DNA from: Anaerolineae bacterium
GTDB taxonomy: Bacteria > Chloroflexota > Anaerolineae > Promineifilales > Promineifilaceae
Direction of reading: 5' to 3'
Length of the DNA stretch: 64,000 bases
NCBI GenBank assembly: GCA_028277515.1
Contig: JANQGC010000114.1
Coordinates: 1-64,000 of the forward strand
Shown: in pieces, positions 43,405-53,741 of the stretch
Layout: each line of letters opens with the position of its first letter
How positions within the stretch are numbered: position 1 is the stretch's first letter
Notes under the pieces: model-generated
Database searches by the model: none
Told to the model about the DNA's origin: nothing
The model's input: the letters and a program-made list of their open reading frames with translations, nothing else
Made by a program: the position numbers and the translations under genes

Positions 43405-44838
43405 ATGGTCTCAGGTATAACGACCTTAGCTGATATTAAAGAAATTGAATCCGTCCCTTTGGATAGAAGAGATCTCCCAACCAGTACCTATGACGCTATT
43501 CGCCAGGGGGCAGCCAAAAACCCCAACAAAGTCGCCTTACACTTTTTCATGCGCGGCGCCGAATATAAAGAAGTCATTTTTTATACGTTTGAAGATTTGA
43601 TAAGCTTGATCAACCAGGCAGCCAACATGTTCAATGGCTTAGGGATCGGCAATAAGGATGTCATATCCATGATCTTGCCTAACCTGCCCCAATCGGCCTT
43701 TACCATTTGGGGCGGCCAGGCGGCCGGTATTATCAATCCCATCAACCCCCTGCTGGAAGCGGAGCAGATGGCAGAGATCATGAACGCTGCGGGCAGCAAG
43801 CTGCTGGTCACCCTTGCTCCATTTATCGGAACCGATATCTGGCAAAAAGTCGCCGCAATCGCCGGAGAGGTGCCAACTCTTGAGGTCATTCTACGGGTCG
43901 ACCTGGCCAATTATTTATCTACCCTGCAAAAGTGGGCCGTCAAATGGATGCTCCTTCGGGAAGACAAGGGTCCCAAATTGAAGATTCCAGTCTACGATTT
44001 TGGGCAAACGGCCAGAAAATATACAGGTGAAAAACTGTTCAGCGAGCGTCAGGTTCAAGCTGGCGATATCGCCGCCTATATTCCTAGTAGTGACACCACG
44101 AAGCCGCAAAAACTCGCAAAAATTACTCACTTTAACCAGACATTTAGCGCCTGGTCCCTGGCCGAGACGTTGTCCATAGCGGCCGAGCAAAATGTGTTTT
44201 GCGGGCTGCCCTTGTATCAGATCCCCAATCTTATTGTGTCCAACCTCTTACCCTGGATGCAAGGAAGCTCCGTCATATTAGGCTCCCCATCCGGATTTCG
44301 TGAAGATGGCGTTCTGGCTAATTTTTGGGAGATCATTGATTTTTATAAAATCAACTACTTTAATGCCGGCCAAAATTTATACCAATCATTATCCAACCTG
44401 CCCATCGGTGAAAATGATAGTAGCTCCCTGCAATTTGCCCTCTGCCTGGCAGATAAAAATCCGGATGTCAATTTTCAGCAGATCGAGGCCCAGCTTAAGG
44501 CGCCGGTTGCGCAAGTATTCGGGTTCACAGAGACTATGGGCATCAGTTCCGTGAACCCAGGTGCTGGTCGACAGCGGGATGGTTCTATCGGCCTTCGGTT
44601 GCCTTACCAGGAAATGAGGATTGCTCACCTGGATGATGAAGGGCGATTTGTCAAATTTTGCGCATCACAAGAAAACGGAACCATCATTCTGCGCGGTCCT
44701 AATATCTTCGCAGGATACAAGGATGAAGACCAGCAAGCAATAACCTGGGTGGACACAGAAGATGGGCAGGGTTTGTGGTTGAACAGCGGCGTTACCGGCC
44801 GGCAAGATGAGCAGGCTTATTTTTGGTTGAAACCTTAA
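43405..44838 (+). CDS. Degenerate, truncated acyl-CoA synthetase-like protein
   Basis: 477 aa of the AMP-binding (ANL) fold, close in N-terminal sequence to PRK07529-type acyl-CoA synthetases (YDAIRQGAAKNPNKVALHFF, NLPQSAFTIWGGQAAGIINPINPLLE). The ATP phosphate-binding loop, normally TSGTTGxPK, reads PSSDTTKPQKL and has lost its glycines. The protein stops at LNSGVTGRQDEQAYFWLKP, where the hinge and the ~100-residue C-terminal domain with the catalytic lysine should begin. Adenylation is therefore unlikely. The frame is otherwise open and has GAGG upstream, so the protein is probably made, perhaps as a sensor or scaffold. It faces the formate dehydrogenase operon end to end (33-nt gap). Confidence 0.8.
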   Translation: MVSGITTLADIKEIESVPLDRRDLPTSTYDAIRQGAAKNPNKVALHFFMRGAEYKEVIFYTFEDLISLINQAANMFNGLGIGNKDVISMILPNLPQSAFTIWGGQAAGIINPINPLLEAEQMAEIMNAAGSKLLVTLAPFIGTDIWQKVAAIAGEVPTLEVILRVDLANYLSTLQKWAVKWMLLREDKGPKLKIPVYDFGQTARKYTGEKLFSERQVQAGDIAAYIPSSDTTKPQKLAKITHFNQTFSAWSLAETLSIAAEQNVFCGLPLYQIPNLIVSNLLPWMQGSSVILGSPSGFREDGVLANFWEIIDFYKINYFNAGQNLYQSLSNLPIGENDSSSLQFALCLADKNPDVNFQQIEAQLKAPVAQVFGFTETMGISSVNPGAGRQRDGSIGLRLPYQEMRIAHLDDEGRFVKFCASQENGTIILRGPNIFAGYKDEDQQAITWVDTEDGQGLWLNSGVTGRQDEQAYFWLKP

Positions 44839-44871
44839 AGAATAATAACTTCCGGTAGGCTGGTGTGCTTT

Positions 44872-47724
44872 TCATTTTACGCGTTTCGCCCTTGGGTTTT
44901 CCAAACGAACGGCGCTGATCTTATATTCCGGGATCTTGGCCACCGGATCGAGAGCAAAGTCGTGGGTCAGGCGGTTTGCCGGCGCTTCTCGCCAATGGAA
45001 AGCAAGAAATATCGTACCCGGCGGCACGCCATCACTGACTTTCAACCGGGTACGCACCGTCCCCCGGCGACTTTTGATTACCACAGCATGATTATCAAGA
45101 ACGCCAATTGCTTCAGCATCGGCGCTGTTGACCTCCACATAGCCGCGCGGCTCGCGCCAGTCCAGCGGTTCGCTGCGCCGCGTCATGGTGCCTGAATGAT
45201 AATGATAGAGTACGCGTCCGGTCGTGAGAATCAGTGGATATTCCTCACTCGTCTCTTCTGCTGGGTCATTCGCTTGTACCGGGCTGAATTTCCCTAATCC
45301 CCGGGCAAACGTATCAACATGTAAAATTGGTGTGCCGGGATGGTTCGCGTCAGGGCAAGGCCACTGCAATCCATTACCATGCAAACGCTCATGACTCATG
45401 CCGGCATAGATAGGCGTTACGGTTGCTAGTTCAGTAAAAATGTCTTGCGGTGAATCATAGTGCCAGTAGTCAAAATTGCGCTCGACGCCTAATTTTTGAT
45501 CGATCCGTGCTGCTATCTCGGCCGTAATCTGCCAATCCGGCCGCGCTTCTCCCGGACTGGGCAGAACCGGCTGCAGAAGCTGCACGCGTCGCTCCGTATT
45601 GGTAAATGTACCCTGTTTCTCTAGTGAAGAAGCTGCCGGCAGAATCACATGAGCCAGCAGCGCCGTTTCGCTGGGAAAAATATCCTGCACAACCAGGAAA
45701 TCGATACTGCGCAAAGCGGCCTCCACGTGATTCGTGTCCGGATCGCTCATCAACGGATTTTCGCCCATGACATACTGGGCTTTGATCTTGCCTGCACTGA
45801 CCGCATGCATAGCCTCCACAATCGTTAATCCCACCTCGGCCGGCAGGCTGTCTACATTCCAATTTTGGGCGATCCGCTGGCGCTTCTCATCATCACTGAC
45901 ATGCTGGTATCCTGGATAGACGTTGACCAAACCGCCCATATCGCAGGCGCCCTGTACATTGGCCTGCCCACGTAGGGGATTGACACCGGTAGAGGGTTTT
46001 CCCACCTGGCCGCATAGCATGGCCATATTGGCCAAGGTCTTAACCATATCGGTGCCATTACTGCGCTGGGTGATGCCCATAGCGTAAAAAATGGCGCTAT
46101 GCCCCCGTTGGCCATCATAAATAGATTGGCCATGTGCGCGCTTACCCCAGGCAAAGATGCGCGCTGCTTCTTCAATTTTTTCCACAGGCACGCCAGATTT
46201 TAGTGAGGCATGTTCGGGTGTATATTGGGCGACAACTGTTTGAAACTCTTCAAACCCCTCCGTTCGTTCGTTGATAAACGCCTGATCCATCCAGCCTTCG
46301 CGAATGATGATATGCATAATGGCCAGAAAAACATATATATCTGTTCCCGGTTTAATTTGTAAGAACAAGGTGGCATGATCCACCAGGGGAATGCGACGGG
46401 GATCAACAATGATCACGTGCGCCCCTTTTTTGGCGGCGCGAACAACCTCATAACTGATCACCGGATGTGATTCTGCCGTGTTAGAGCCGGTTATAAATAT
46501 GCAATCACCATCCCGAATTTCATGGATGGAATTGGTCATTGCGCCACTACCGAAGGCCTGCACGAGGCCTGCAACCGTTGAGCTATGTCAAAGCCGGGCA
46601 CAATGGTCAAGATTGTTGGTCCCAATGGCCACACGCATCATCTTTTGGAATATGTAGTTATCTTCATTGGTACAGCGGGCGGACGTTAAGCCCATGATGG
46701 CATCTGGGCCGTCCTCTTTGACGATATGAGCCAATCGTTCAGCGACTAAATTTAAGGCAGTATCCCAATCTGCTTCAACATGGCTGTCCGCCACATTGGG
46801 TCTGCGATTGTCTAGTGGGGATTTCGGGGGCAGTTCCCAGGCTTCATCCGTCAGACCTAATTCATAAGCCAGATCACGACGGATCAGGGGTCGGGTCAGG
46901 CGATCACGACTTCCGGCGAAATCCCACCCATAACGCCCTTTGGTGCAAAGAAATTCTCCATTGACGCCATTTTTTCCCGCCCCGTTGGCGTAGAGAATCT
47001 GTCCCTCATTGAGCGCATATTCAATTTGACAGCCTACGCCGCAGTAGCCGCACACTGTTTCGACCCTATCCAGCTCCCATTCTCGCCCGCGCCCCAGCCG
47101 GGAAACAGGCAGCAAAGCGGCCGTGGGGCAAACCTGAACACAGCTACCGCAATAGATACAAGAGGAGTCAATCATTGGGCCGTCGAAAGGGGTTGCCATG
47201 TGGCTCTCAAATCCACGGCCGACAATCTCAATAGCATCAGCGCCAACGACTTCATTGCAAACCCGCACACAGCGGCTGCAAAGGATGCAATATTGGTGAT
47301 CGCGAATAAAAAATGGATTGTCATCCTGGTAAAGCGTTCTTGAAAGCTCAAATTCGTGACTGGTTTCCTTCACACCGAATTCGTAAGCATATTTCTGCAG
47401 CAGGCAATCTCCCGCTTTATCACAGATCACGCAATCCAAAGGATGGTCGGAAACAAACAAATCAATAATATCGCGCCGCATCTCGCTGAGTTGGTCACTC
47501 TGCGTATGCACAACCATGCCTTCCTGGCAGGCCAATCCACAACTGGCGATCGGCAAGGGTTGCCCCTCAACCTCCACCACGCAAAGTCGACAGCCGCCGG
47601 CGACAGAGAGTTCAGGATGATAGCAGAGACGTGGGATATCTATGCCATTGGCCAAGGCAGCCTCGATAACTGATGTTCCTGGCTGCGTTTGAATTGTTTG
47701 ACCGTCGATTGTTAATTCCATCAT
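44872..47724 (-). CDS. fdhA: Selenocysteine-containing formate dehydrogenase, catalytic subunit (UGA read-through)
   Basis: 950 aa when the in-frame TGA at 46588-46590 is read as selenocysteine (about residue 379). The context CARL-U-HSSTVAGL is the active-site motif of FdhF-type enzymes (CARV-U-HGPSVAGL in E. coli). Order: [2Fe-2S] domain (1-80), NuoG-type His-Cys cluster (DHPLDCVICDKAGDC), two [4Fe-4S] ferredoxin motifs (CILCSRCVRVC, CIYCGSCVQVCP), and the molybdopterin N-terminal cluster (CGYCGVGC). The molybdopterin domains end with the molydopterin dinucleotide-binding fold (LTTGRVLYHYHSGTMT). It oxidises formate, or reduces CO2, with a bis-MGD cofactor, and passes electrons to the NuoE/NuoF-like subunits encoded just upstream. 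Without read-through the gene would be split exactly at the catalytic residue. Confidence 0.93.
46555..46590 (-). promoter_or_regulatory. Selenocysteine UGA codon with candidate SECIS hairpin
   Basis: After the UGA (46588-46590), an 11-nt gap leads to a small hairpin: GG/CC and TGCA/TGCA pairs (46576-46575 with 46556-46555; 46573-46570 with 46562-46559). Its 7-nt loop starts with GG, 18 nt from the UGA. Stretches such as GGTTGCAGG and GGCGCAATGA also occur in the E. coli fdhF SECIS region as I remember it. The pairing is short, so the structure is tentative. Confidence 0.55.
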
Positions 47725-47774
47725 TTAATAATCACCTTTGCAAGATGCCAGCTCCAAGAATGCGACCATCTATC

Positions 47775-49466
47775 TTACTGAACGAGTTCCTCATATTCAT
47801 GCCTGAAGTAGGTCAGCGTACTCAGTACAGGATTTGGAGCCGACTGTCCCAATCCGCACAGGCTTGTGTTTTTTACCAGGCGACATAGATTCTCTAATTT
47901 GTCCAAATCTTCAGACTTGCTTTTCCCAGCAATGATATTGTCAAGCATGCCCCGAATTTTTACTGTGCCCACGCGGCAGGGGACACATTTGCCACAACTT
48001 TCATCGACACAGAAATCCATGAAGAAGCGCGAAAAATCAGGCATTCGGGTCGTATCATCAAGGATGACCAATCCGCCTGAGCCCATTATAGAACCGAGCT
48101 TGTCTAAGTTTTCGTAATCAACCGGTGTATCGAGGAATTCTTCCGGGATACAACCACCGCTTGGACCACCCGTTTGAGCGGCTTTGAAAGGTTGTCCACC
48201 AGGGATACCCCCACCAATTTCATAGACAATTTCGCGCAAAGTTATGCCCATCGGCACTTCAATCAAACCCGTGTTTCGTAACTGACCAGTCAACGCAAAC
48301 ACCTTTGTACCTTTGCTTTTTTCTGTGCCTATAGCTGCATACCAGTCAGCACCCTTTTTGATAATTGAGGGCACATTCGCCATTGTTTCCACATTATTAA
48401 TAGCGGTAGGTTTGCCCCACAAGCCAACTTTTGATGGGTAAGGCGGTCGGATACGTGGAATGCCGCGCTGACCTTCAATCGAATGGATCAAAGCTGTCTC
48501 TTCACCGCAAACAAACGCTCCCGCTCCGATACGAACTTCTGGCACAAAATCAAAATCGCTGCCCATGATGGAACGGCCGATAATTCTTCGCCGCCGAGCA
48601 GAGCGAATCGCTTTGTTGATGCGCTCAATAGCGACAGGATATTCACCGCGAATATAAAGATAGCCTTTACTGGCTCCAACCGCATAGGCACAAATTATCA
48701 TGCCTTCCAACACGCGGTGGGGATCCGCCTCCATGATCGTGCGGTCCATGTAAGCACCGGGATCACCTTCATCCCCATTGACGATGACATACTTTTGATC
48801 GTCGTTTTCTTCACGCACAAAGTTCCATTTGATGCCTGTCGGGTAGCCGGCCCCACCGCGCCCGCGTAAGCCACTTTTCAAAATTTCGTCACACACTTCT
48901 TGGGGTGTCATCTGATTCAACACTTGATCCAGCGCCTGATAACCACCATGTGCGAGATAATCATCCAGGCTTTCCGGATCGATGCGGCCGGTTTCGTTTA
49001 ACACGACCCTGACTTGCTTAGTGAAAAATGGAGAATCCAGCGGCAGCACATGGCGCACCAACCCTTTGAGAACGGCCGTTTGCTGACTGCTTGAGCGTAA
49101 ATGGAGAAAATCATGCGGTTTCACAACTTCGTCACCAGCATCGTCATCATACGAAGGGATATGCTGGTCCACGATTTGGCTGGCGAGATCAACATTCACA
49201 TCTTCATACAACACCGGATCATCGGTTTGCGATTCGACACGCACCAACGGCCCACGACTGCACAAGCCCATACAGCCGGTACGCACGACTTCAGTATACT
49301 GCTTCGCCCTCTCTTTATTGGCCACCCCCTGTTCCAAAGACCTGTGGATCAAATCTGCACCCGCCGAGAGACAGGCGGTACTTTTACAGCAAAAAATGCG
49401 ATGATCGAACTCTGCCTGGCGCTCAAGTTCCTTTTGGGCCAGCGCTTCTAATTTACTATTGTTCAT
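47775..49466 (-). CDS. NuoF/HoxF-like NADH-binding subunit of formate dehydrogenase
   Basis: 563 aa. The N-terminal ~110 residues are a thioredoxin-like [2Fe-2S] domain ([11 protein letters not shown], then GCMGLC). The FMN/NADH-binding domain begins near 180 with [14 protein letters not shown] and [13 protein letters not shown], followed by [13 protein letters not shown] and the SLBB domain. The C-terminal [4Fe-4S] site is [13 protein letters not shown] plus the distal CGLG. It transfers electrons between FMN/NAD and the iron-sulfur chain. The ATG overlaps the NuoE-like stop codon (TGATG), and GGAGG lies 6 nt upstream, so the two are translationally coupled. Confidence 0.93.
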   Translation of the reverse strand: MNNSKLEALAQKELERQAEFDHRIFCCKSTACLSAGADLIHRSLEQGVANKERAKQYTEVVRTGCMGLCSRGPLVRVESQTDDPVLYEDVNVDLASQIVDQHIPSYDDDAGDEVVKPHDFLHLRSSSQQTAVLKGLVRHVLPLDSPFFTKQVRVVLNETGRIDPESLDDYLAHGGYQALDQVLNQMTPQEVCDEILKSGLRGRGGAGYPTGIKWNFVREENDDQKYVIVNGDEGDPGAYMDRTIMEADPHRVLEGMIICAYAVGASKGYLYIRGEYPVAIERINKAIRSARRRRIIGRSIMGSDFDFVPEVRIGAGAFVCGEETALIHSIEGQRGIPRIRPPYPSKVGLWGKPTAINNVETMANVPSIIKKGADWYAAIGTEKSKGTKVFALTGQLRNTGLIEVPMGITLREIVYEIGGGIPGGQPFKAAQTGGPSGGCIPEEFLDTPVDYENLDKLGSIMGSGGLVILDDTTRMPDFSRFFMDFCVDESCGKCVPCRVGTVKIRGMLDNIIAGKSKSEDLDKLENLCRLVKNTSLCGLGQSAPNPVLSTLTYFRHEYEELVQ

Positions 49467-50020
49467 CAAACACCTCCCTCCGGCAGTTTTTCTTTGGAAA
49501 GGGCAATAACTTCTTTGACCCTCTGCAGCAGCCCTTCGGATGTTTCTTTGCCGCGCACTTTACCATCCAAAACGACTACTGGCGCCAGGCCGCAGCTGCC
49601 AATGCAGCGCGCTGAGGTCAGGCTCAACAGGCCGTCCGGTGTCGTTTCACCCGGTTCAATATCATATGCTTTGGCCAGGGTGTTTACGATTTGATCCGAG
49701 CCTTTTACGTGGCAGGCCGTACCGGTACACACAATCGCATTATGAGCACCCAGCGGTGTGAAGGTAAACATATGGTAGAAAGTAGCGACCCCATAAACCT
49801 TGACAAGTGGCACATTGAGTTTTTGTGCGACGTAAATCAGCAAATCTTCGGACAAATAGCCGAAGGTTTCCTGGGCGGTGTTCAACACTTCAAGCAGCGC
49901 ATCCTGCTCATATCTAAACTGCTTCAATTTGAGATCGATAGCTTTATAGCGATCATCACCGCTTGGATGTGGTTTTTCCTGGCGTTTAGGAAAACGAGTC
50001 GAAGTCATAGGCTCCACCAT
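49466..50020 (-). CDS. NuoE-like [2Fe-2S] subunit
   Basis: 184 aa, thioredoxin-like 24-kDa subunit. Ligands are CTGTACH (C and C five apart) and CIGSCG near residue 140; [36 protein letters not shown] is the family core. It is the first gene of the leftward formate dehydrogenase operon and overlaps the next start. In such NAD-linked enzymes NuoE and NuoF form the diaphorase module. Confidence 0.93.
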   Translation of the reverse strand: MVEPMTSTRFPKRQEKPHPSGDDRYKAIDLKLKQFRYEQDALLEVLNTAQETFGYLSEDLLIYVAQKLNVPLVKVYGVATFYHMFTFTPLGAHNAIVCTGTACHVKGSDQIVNTLAKAYDIEPGETTPDGLLSLTSARCIGSCGLAPVVVLDGKVRGKETSEGLLQRVKEVIALSKEKLPEGGV

Positions 50021-50219
50021 TGGTTAGTAAGAAATACTCTTACATCATATCCGTAATCTTGATCAATTCCCATCTCATGAGACATCAAGTTGTAAATTAT
50101 AACCTGAATTTTAGAGAAACAACTAGGAAGTCAGCTTTCTTGGTTTTTCTGTTGCCCTTGCCGTACAATAGCATCAATCTTTATCTCCCATAAAATATAA
50201 CCACTTGAAAGGATCCTCA
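50021..50219. promoter_or_regulatory. Divergent control region of the two formate dehydrogenase operons
   Basis: About 200 bp separate the two operons, so both promoters must be here. It is AT-rich with no unmistakable -35/-10 pair or strong palindrome that I can see. Confidence 0.5.
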
Positions 50220-51956
50220 ATGACCCAATCACCTCAAGAGGTCGATTTGACACCATTAAACGCGGTAATTAAAAAATACAAAAGCCGAAAAAGAGAAGCC
50301 TTACTGCCAATGCTGCATGATAGCCAGGAACTCTATGGATGGCTGCCCCCGCAAGTACAAGAGGTCATTAGCCAGACATTGCACGTTCCTCTGGCTGATA
50401 TTCATGGCGTTATCGAGTTTTATACAATGTTTTACAATGAGCCGACCGCAAAGACAGTCATCCGTGTTTGCGAGGATTCAGCCTGTTATATGGCCGGGGC
50501 GGATGATGTCAGCGTGGCGATTAAACGGCATATTGGTCTTGAAAATGGACACACAAGCGCCGATGGTAACATTACCTTTGAACGGGTTCCCTGCCTGGGC
50601 ATGTGCGAACATCCCCCTAATGCCTTGTGTGGTGAACGGCCGGGAGGCAATCTAACGGTTGATGATATCCCAAACTTTCTCAACGGTGCACATCCTGAAC
50701 CTGAACCACGTGTGTTTGGCGATCCATTGATCAAGGTCGGACGCATCGGCCATGTCGATCCTTACAGCCTGCAAGATTACGAGCGCTTGGATGGTTACAG
50801 CACTTTACGCAAAGCGTTGACCATGAACCCTGATGAAATATTGGCCATGCTAAAAACCAGCACCGTTTTAGGGCGAGGTGGGGCGATGTTTCCGGTCAAT
50901 CTAAAGTGGGAGTTTACGCGTAAGGCTGCCGGACCTGCTGCCGGCAAACACATCATCGCTAATGTAGATGAAAGTGAACCTGGAACGTTTAAAGATCGGG
51001 CATTGATTGACGGTGATCCCTTCAGCCTCATCGAATCCATGACCATCGCCGCTCACGTTGTCGGGGCAGAAAACGGTTGGATTTTTGTGCGCGGCGAGTA
51101 TCCCCGCAGTTTTGATCGGCTGAGCAACGCGGTTCAGAAAGCACGGGCGGCCGGCTACCTGGGCAGAAATATTTTGGGGCAGCAAGGCTTTCATTTTGAT
51201 ATCCACATGCGTAAAGGCGCAGGGGCTTACATTTGCGGTGAAGAAACCGCCCTTATTGAAGCGATTGAAGGCAAGCGTGGTTTTCCACGAATCAAGCCGC
51301 CCTTCCCCGTCACCAACGGATTGTTCAACCAGCCAACCGCATTGAACAACGTCGAGACCCTGGTTGCCGTTATGGCTGTGATAAATTTAGGGGTTGACGA
51401 GTGGTTGAAGCTGGGCACCAAGGGATCTCCAGGAACAAAATGGTTTTGCTTGAGTGGGCATATCACCCAACCGGGATTGTATGAAGTGCCCTTTGGCTTG
51501 ACCATTCGTGAACTCATTGAGCTGGCCGGCGGTATCCCGGATGGCAAGGATATTCAGGCCGTGCTTTTAGGCGGCGCTGCGGGCGTTTTTATCAGCCCTG
51601 AAGGCCTGGATATGCCACTCACTTATGAGGATGCCGACGCTTATGGTGTGCCATTAGGCTCCGGTGTCATTCAAGTTTATGATGAAACGGTTGATTTGCG
51701 GGGGGTTCTCTATCGCCTGAGCCGCTTTTTTGCGCATGAGAGCTGTGGCAAATGTTTCCCCTGCCAGATTGGCACGCAAAGACAACTGGAGATTTGGGAT
51801 CGCATCGCTCATAATGGCGGAGCGCGTCCTGAAGATGATAAACTTTTAAGAGATGTCGGATTCACGATGACGGAAACATCGCTCTGCGGTCTGGGCCAAA
51901 CGGCCGCATCGGCGGTGATCAGCGCCATGGATTTATGGCCGGAACTGACAACTTAA
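50220..51956 (+). CDS. NuoE-NuoF fusion protein (diaphorase subunit of second formate dehydrogenase)
   Basis: 578 aa from the ATG preceded by AAAGGA; a TTG five codons earlier lies on that site. Residues 1-150 are NuoE-like (ELYGWLPPQVQEVISQTLHVP, CEDSACYMAG, CLGMC). Residues ~170-578 are NuoF-like ([68 protein letters not shown]). The NuoF part replaces GRGGAGFPTG by GRGGAMFPVN, so the flavin/NAD loop is slightly altered. It functions as an NAD(P)H-linked electron module in one polypeptide, as in some FdsB-type or NADP-reducing hydrogenase subunits. First gene of the rightward operon. Confidence 0.92.
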   Translation: MTQSPQEVDLTPLNAVIKKYKSRKREALLPMLHDSQELYGWLPPQVQEVISQTLHVPLADIHGVIEFYTMFYNEPTAKTVIRVCEDSACYMAGADDVSVAIKRHIGLENGHTSADGNITFERVPCLGMCEHPPNALCGERPGGNLTVDDIPNFLNGAHPEPEPRVFGDPLIKVGRIGHVDPYSLQDYERLDGYSTLRKALTMNPDEILAMLKTSTVLGRGGAMFPVNLKWEFTRKAAGPAAGKHIIANVDESEPGTFKDRALIDGDPFSLIESMTIAAHVVGAENGWIFVRGEYPRSFDRLSNAVQKARAAGYLGRNILGQQGFHFDIHMRKGAGAYICGEETALIEAIEGKRGFPRIKPPFPVTNGLFNQPTALNNVETLVAVMAVINLGVDEWLKLGTKGSPGTKWFCLSGHITQPGLYEVPFGLTIRELIELAGGIPDGKDIQAVLLGGAAGVFISPEGLDMPLTYEDADAYGVPLGSGVIQVYDETVDLRGVLYRLSRFFAHESCGKCFPCQIGTQRQLEIWDRIAHNGGARPEDDKLLRDVGFTMTETSLCGLGQTAASAVISAMDLWPELTT

Positions 51957-52032
51957 TTCGTACTAACTTTTGTTCTGAAAAATAATTACACTGTTACAAA
52001 ATTCATTTGCACATTAGGTAACACAAATAATA

Positions 52033-52821
52033 ATGGACCCACATCCAGCTACTTTACCAATCGATTACATCAGTGTCGATGGCCATAAACCTAGAGATAT
52101 TGATGGGGAGATCGTAATAGAAGGATTGGCCTGTATCTCCGTCAATGGAGAAGAATTGGCCACTTTTATGTGCACCCCTGCCGGCCTGGATACGCTGGCT
52201 TTGGGATTTCTCTTCAATGAAGGCATTATTGAAAGTTTGGATGATATTCGCCAGATTCACGTTTCCAAGGCGAGAACCTGTGTCGACATCTGGCTGCAAG
52301 ATATGAATTTTTCACGGCCGGAAAAAGCGATTGTCACTTCCGGCTGTGGCGGCGGCGTGACTTTTGACGATCTTTCCGCCGAACATGATCCGCTCGTATC
52401 ATCTATCCAGGTCCAGCCTGAGCAAATCGCGCATTTAATGCAGCAAATGCACCTTGGAGCGGATTCTTATAAACGGGCGCGCGGTATCCACACGGCCGCC
52501 CTGGCAACAAGTGAGGAACTGCTTCTGCAAGTAGAAGATGTTGGCCGGCACAACTGTATTGATAAGCTGTGTGGCTTAGCCTTACAGCAAGGAATTGGAA
52601 CAATAGACAAGATATTATTATCCAGCGGCCGGATCAGCAGCGAAATGATCAATAAAGCGCGCCGGCTGCAAACGCCAATCGTCTGTTCACGCACATCGCC
52701 CACCAGCCTCTCTGTCGCTCTTGCCCACTCCTGGAACATGAGCATCGTGGCCTATGTGCGCCAAAAACGAATGCGCATTTATACCCACCCTGATCGAATT
52801 TTAACGCTGAGTAAGGTTTAA
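52033..52821 (+). CDS. fdhD: Formate dehydrogenase accessory sulfurtransferase FdhD
   Basis: 262 aa. FdhD transfers sulfur from the IscS cysteine desulfurase to the molybdenum cofactor of formate dehydrogenases and is essential for their activity. Family marks are LALGFLFNEGII, the cysteine loop TSGCGGG, RGIHTAAL, EDVGRHNCIDKL and LLSSGRISSEMI. The cysteine loop has a single Cys here, whereas E. coli has CxxC; single-Cys versions exist. It serves both catalytic subunits encoded nearby, presumably including the selenocysteine one. No clear ribosome site is seen before the ATG. Confidence 0.95.
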   Translation: MDPHPATLPIDYISVDGHKPRDIDGEIVIEGLACISVNGEELATFMCTPAGLDTLALGFLFNEGIIESLDDIRQIHVSKARTCVDIWLQDMNFSRPEKAIVTSGCGGGVTFDDLSAEHDPLVSSIQVQPEQIAHLMQQMHLGADSYKRARGIHTAALATSEELLLQVEDVGRHNCIDKLCGLALQQGIGTIDKILLSSGRISSEMINKARRLQTPIVCSRTSPTSLSVALAHSWNMSIVAYVRQKRMRIYTHPDRILTLSKV

Positions 52822-52898
52822 AAATATAGCGTGATCAACCATGATTAACTGAACAGATTAACGCTGGTTTTTTGCCAGCTATCCGACATTTAGAAATA

Positions 52899-52970
52899 GG
52901 ACGCGGACAAGAACGGATTTAAGCCGATAAAAAATAATAAATTCAGCGTCATCAGCGTGAATCAGCGTCC
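52899..52970. repeat. Short palindromic intergenic repeat with TCAGCGT iterations
   Basis: 72-bp element starting GGACGCGG and ending in GCGTCC, with three TCAGCGT units 9-10 bp apart at its right end (52943, 52952, 52962). The ends are inverted. It resembles dispersed intergenic elements found in several bacterial phyla. It lies in the 200-bp gap between fdhD and the ferredoxin gene. Confidence 0.55.
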
Positions 52971-53024
52971 AATTAATCTTCTCTTTGTTAAAGTGTCGGG
53001 TCACTAGGTTTTTTGGAGCAATGA

Positions 53025-53741
53025 ATGAGTGAAAATGTTACCCTAACTATAGATGGCCGGCAGGTCACGGTTCCGGCAGGAACGACCATTCTGGATGCAG
53101 CGGCCGAATTAGGCTTTGAAATCCCTGTGATCTGCTACCATCCGCACCTAACTGCTAATGGTCTCTGCCGGGTTTGCTCCGTGGACACAGGTGGTCGCTT
53201 GCAGGCCGCTGCCTGTGTAACCGCTTGCAATGATGGGATGGAAATTCACACGCAAAATGAGGATGTGCGGCGCGGCCGAAAAACCATATTGGAAATGTTA
53301 GCCACCACGGTCGACCTGGATGAAGCGCCCGAAATCCTTGAACTCATCCATGAATACGGCGCTGATCGAGATCGCTTTCCCGATGCTGAGCGGCGGACAT
53401 CGCCCATCTATGACGATAACCCCTTTTACCTGCGCGATTACAACCAATGTATTAACTGCTGGCGTTGTGTCCAGGTTTGTGCCGATGATGCCCAGTATGC
53501 TTTTGCCCTCAGCTTTGACGGCCGTGCTTACCATACAACCATCGGCACCTTTATGGGCAACGGGATGCCGGACACCACCTGTGTCTTCTGCGGCCAGTGC
53601 GTAGGCGTTTGCCCGACAGGGGCGCTAAAGCCCACGCGCCAGGCTTTGCTGGAGCAGGGTGAAGACCCGGATGAGATTTTTTTCCAAACACGCGGCCGGC
53701 GCAAACGGCGCAAGGAGAAAGACAATGAAAGATCAAAGTAA
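53025..53741 (+). CDS. [2Fe-2S]/[4Fe-4S] ferredoxin subunit of formate dehydrogenase
   Basis: 238 aa, equivalent to the N-terminal electron-transfer part that is fused to the catalytic subunit in the selenocysteine operon. The [2Fe-2S] site is [15 protein letters not shown] with a later Cys in AACVTAC; two [4Fe-4S] motifs are [11 protein letters not shown] and [12 protein letters not shown]. The His-Cys cluster between them is missing its cysteines. The C-terminus is very basic ([10 protein letters not shown]). It would pass electrons between the NuoEF fusion and the Cys-type catalytic subunit. It overlaps the DUF1801 gene by 17 nt. Confidence 0.92.
   Translation: MSENVTLTIDGRQVTVPAGTTILDAAAELGFEIPVICYHPHLTANGLCRVCSVDTGGRLQAAACVTACNDGMEIHTQNEDVRRGRKTILEMLATTVDLDEAPEILELIHEYGADRDRFPDAERRTSPIYDDNPFYLRDYNQCINCWRCVQVCADDAQYAFALSFDGRAYHTTIGTFMGNGMPDTTCVFCGQCVGVCPTGALKPTRQALLEQGEDPDEIFFQTRGRRKRRKEKDNERSK

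Noticed and set aside
46560..46600. Premature stop splitting the formate dehydrogenase gene, read as a pseudogene or frameshift
   Set aside because: Both halves are in the same frame and the TGA replaces exactly the active-site Cys/Sec residue, so selenocysteine is the better explanation.
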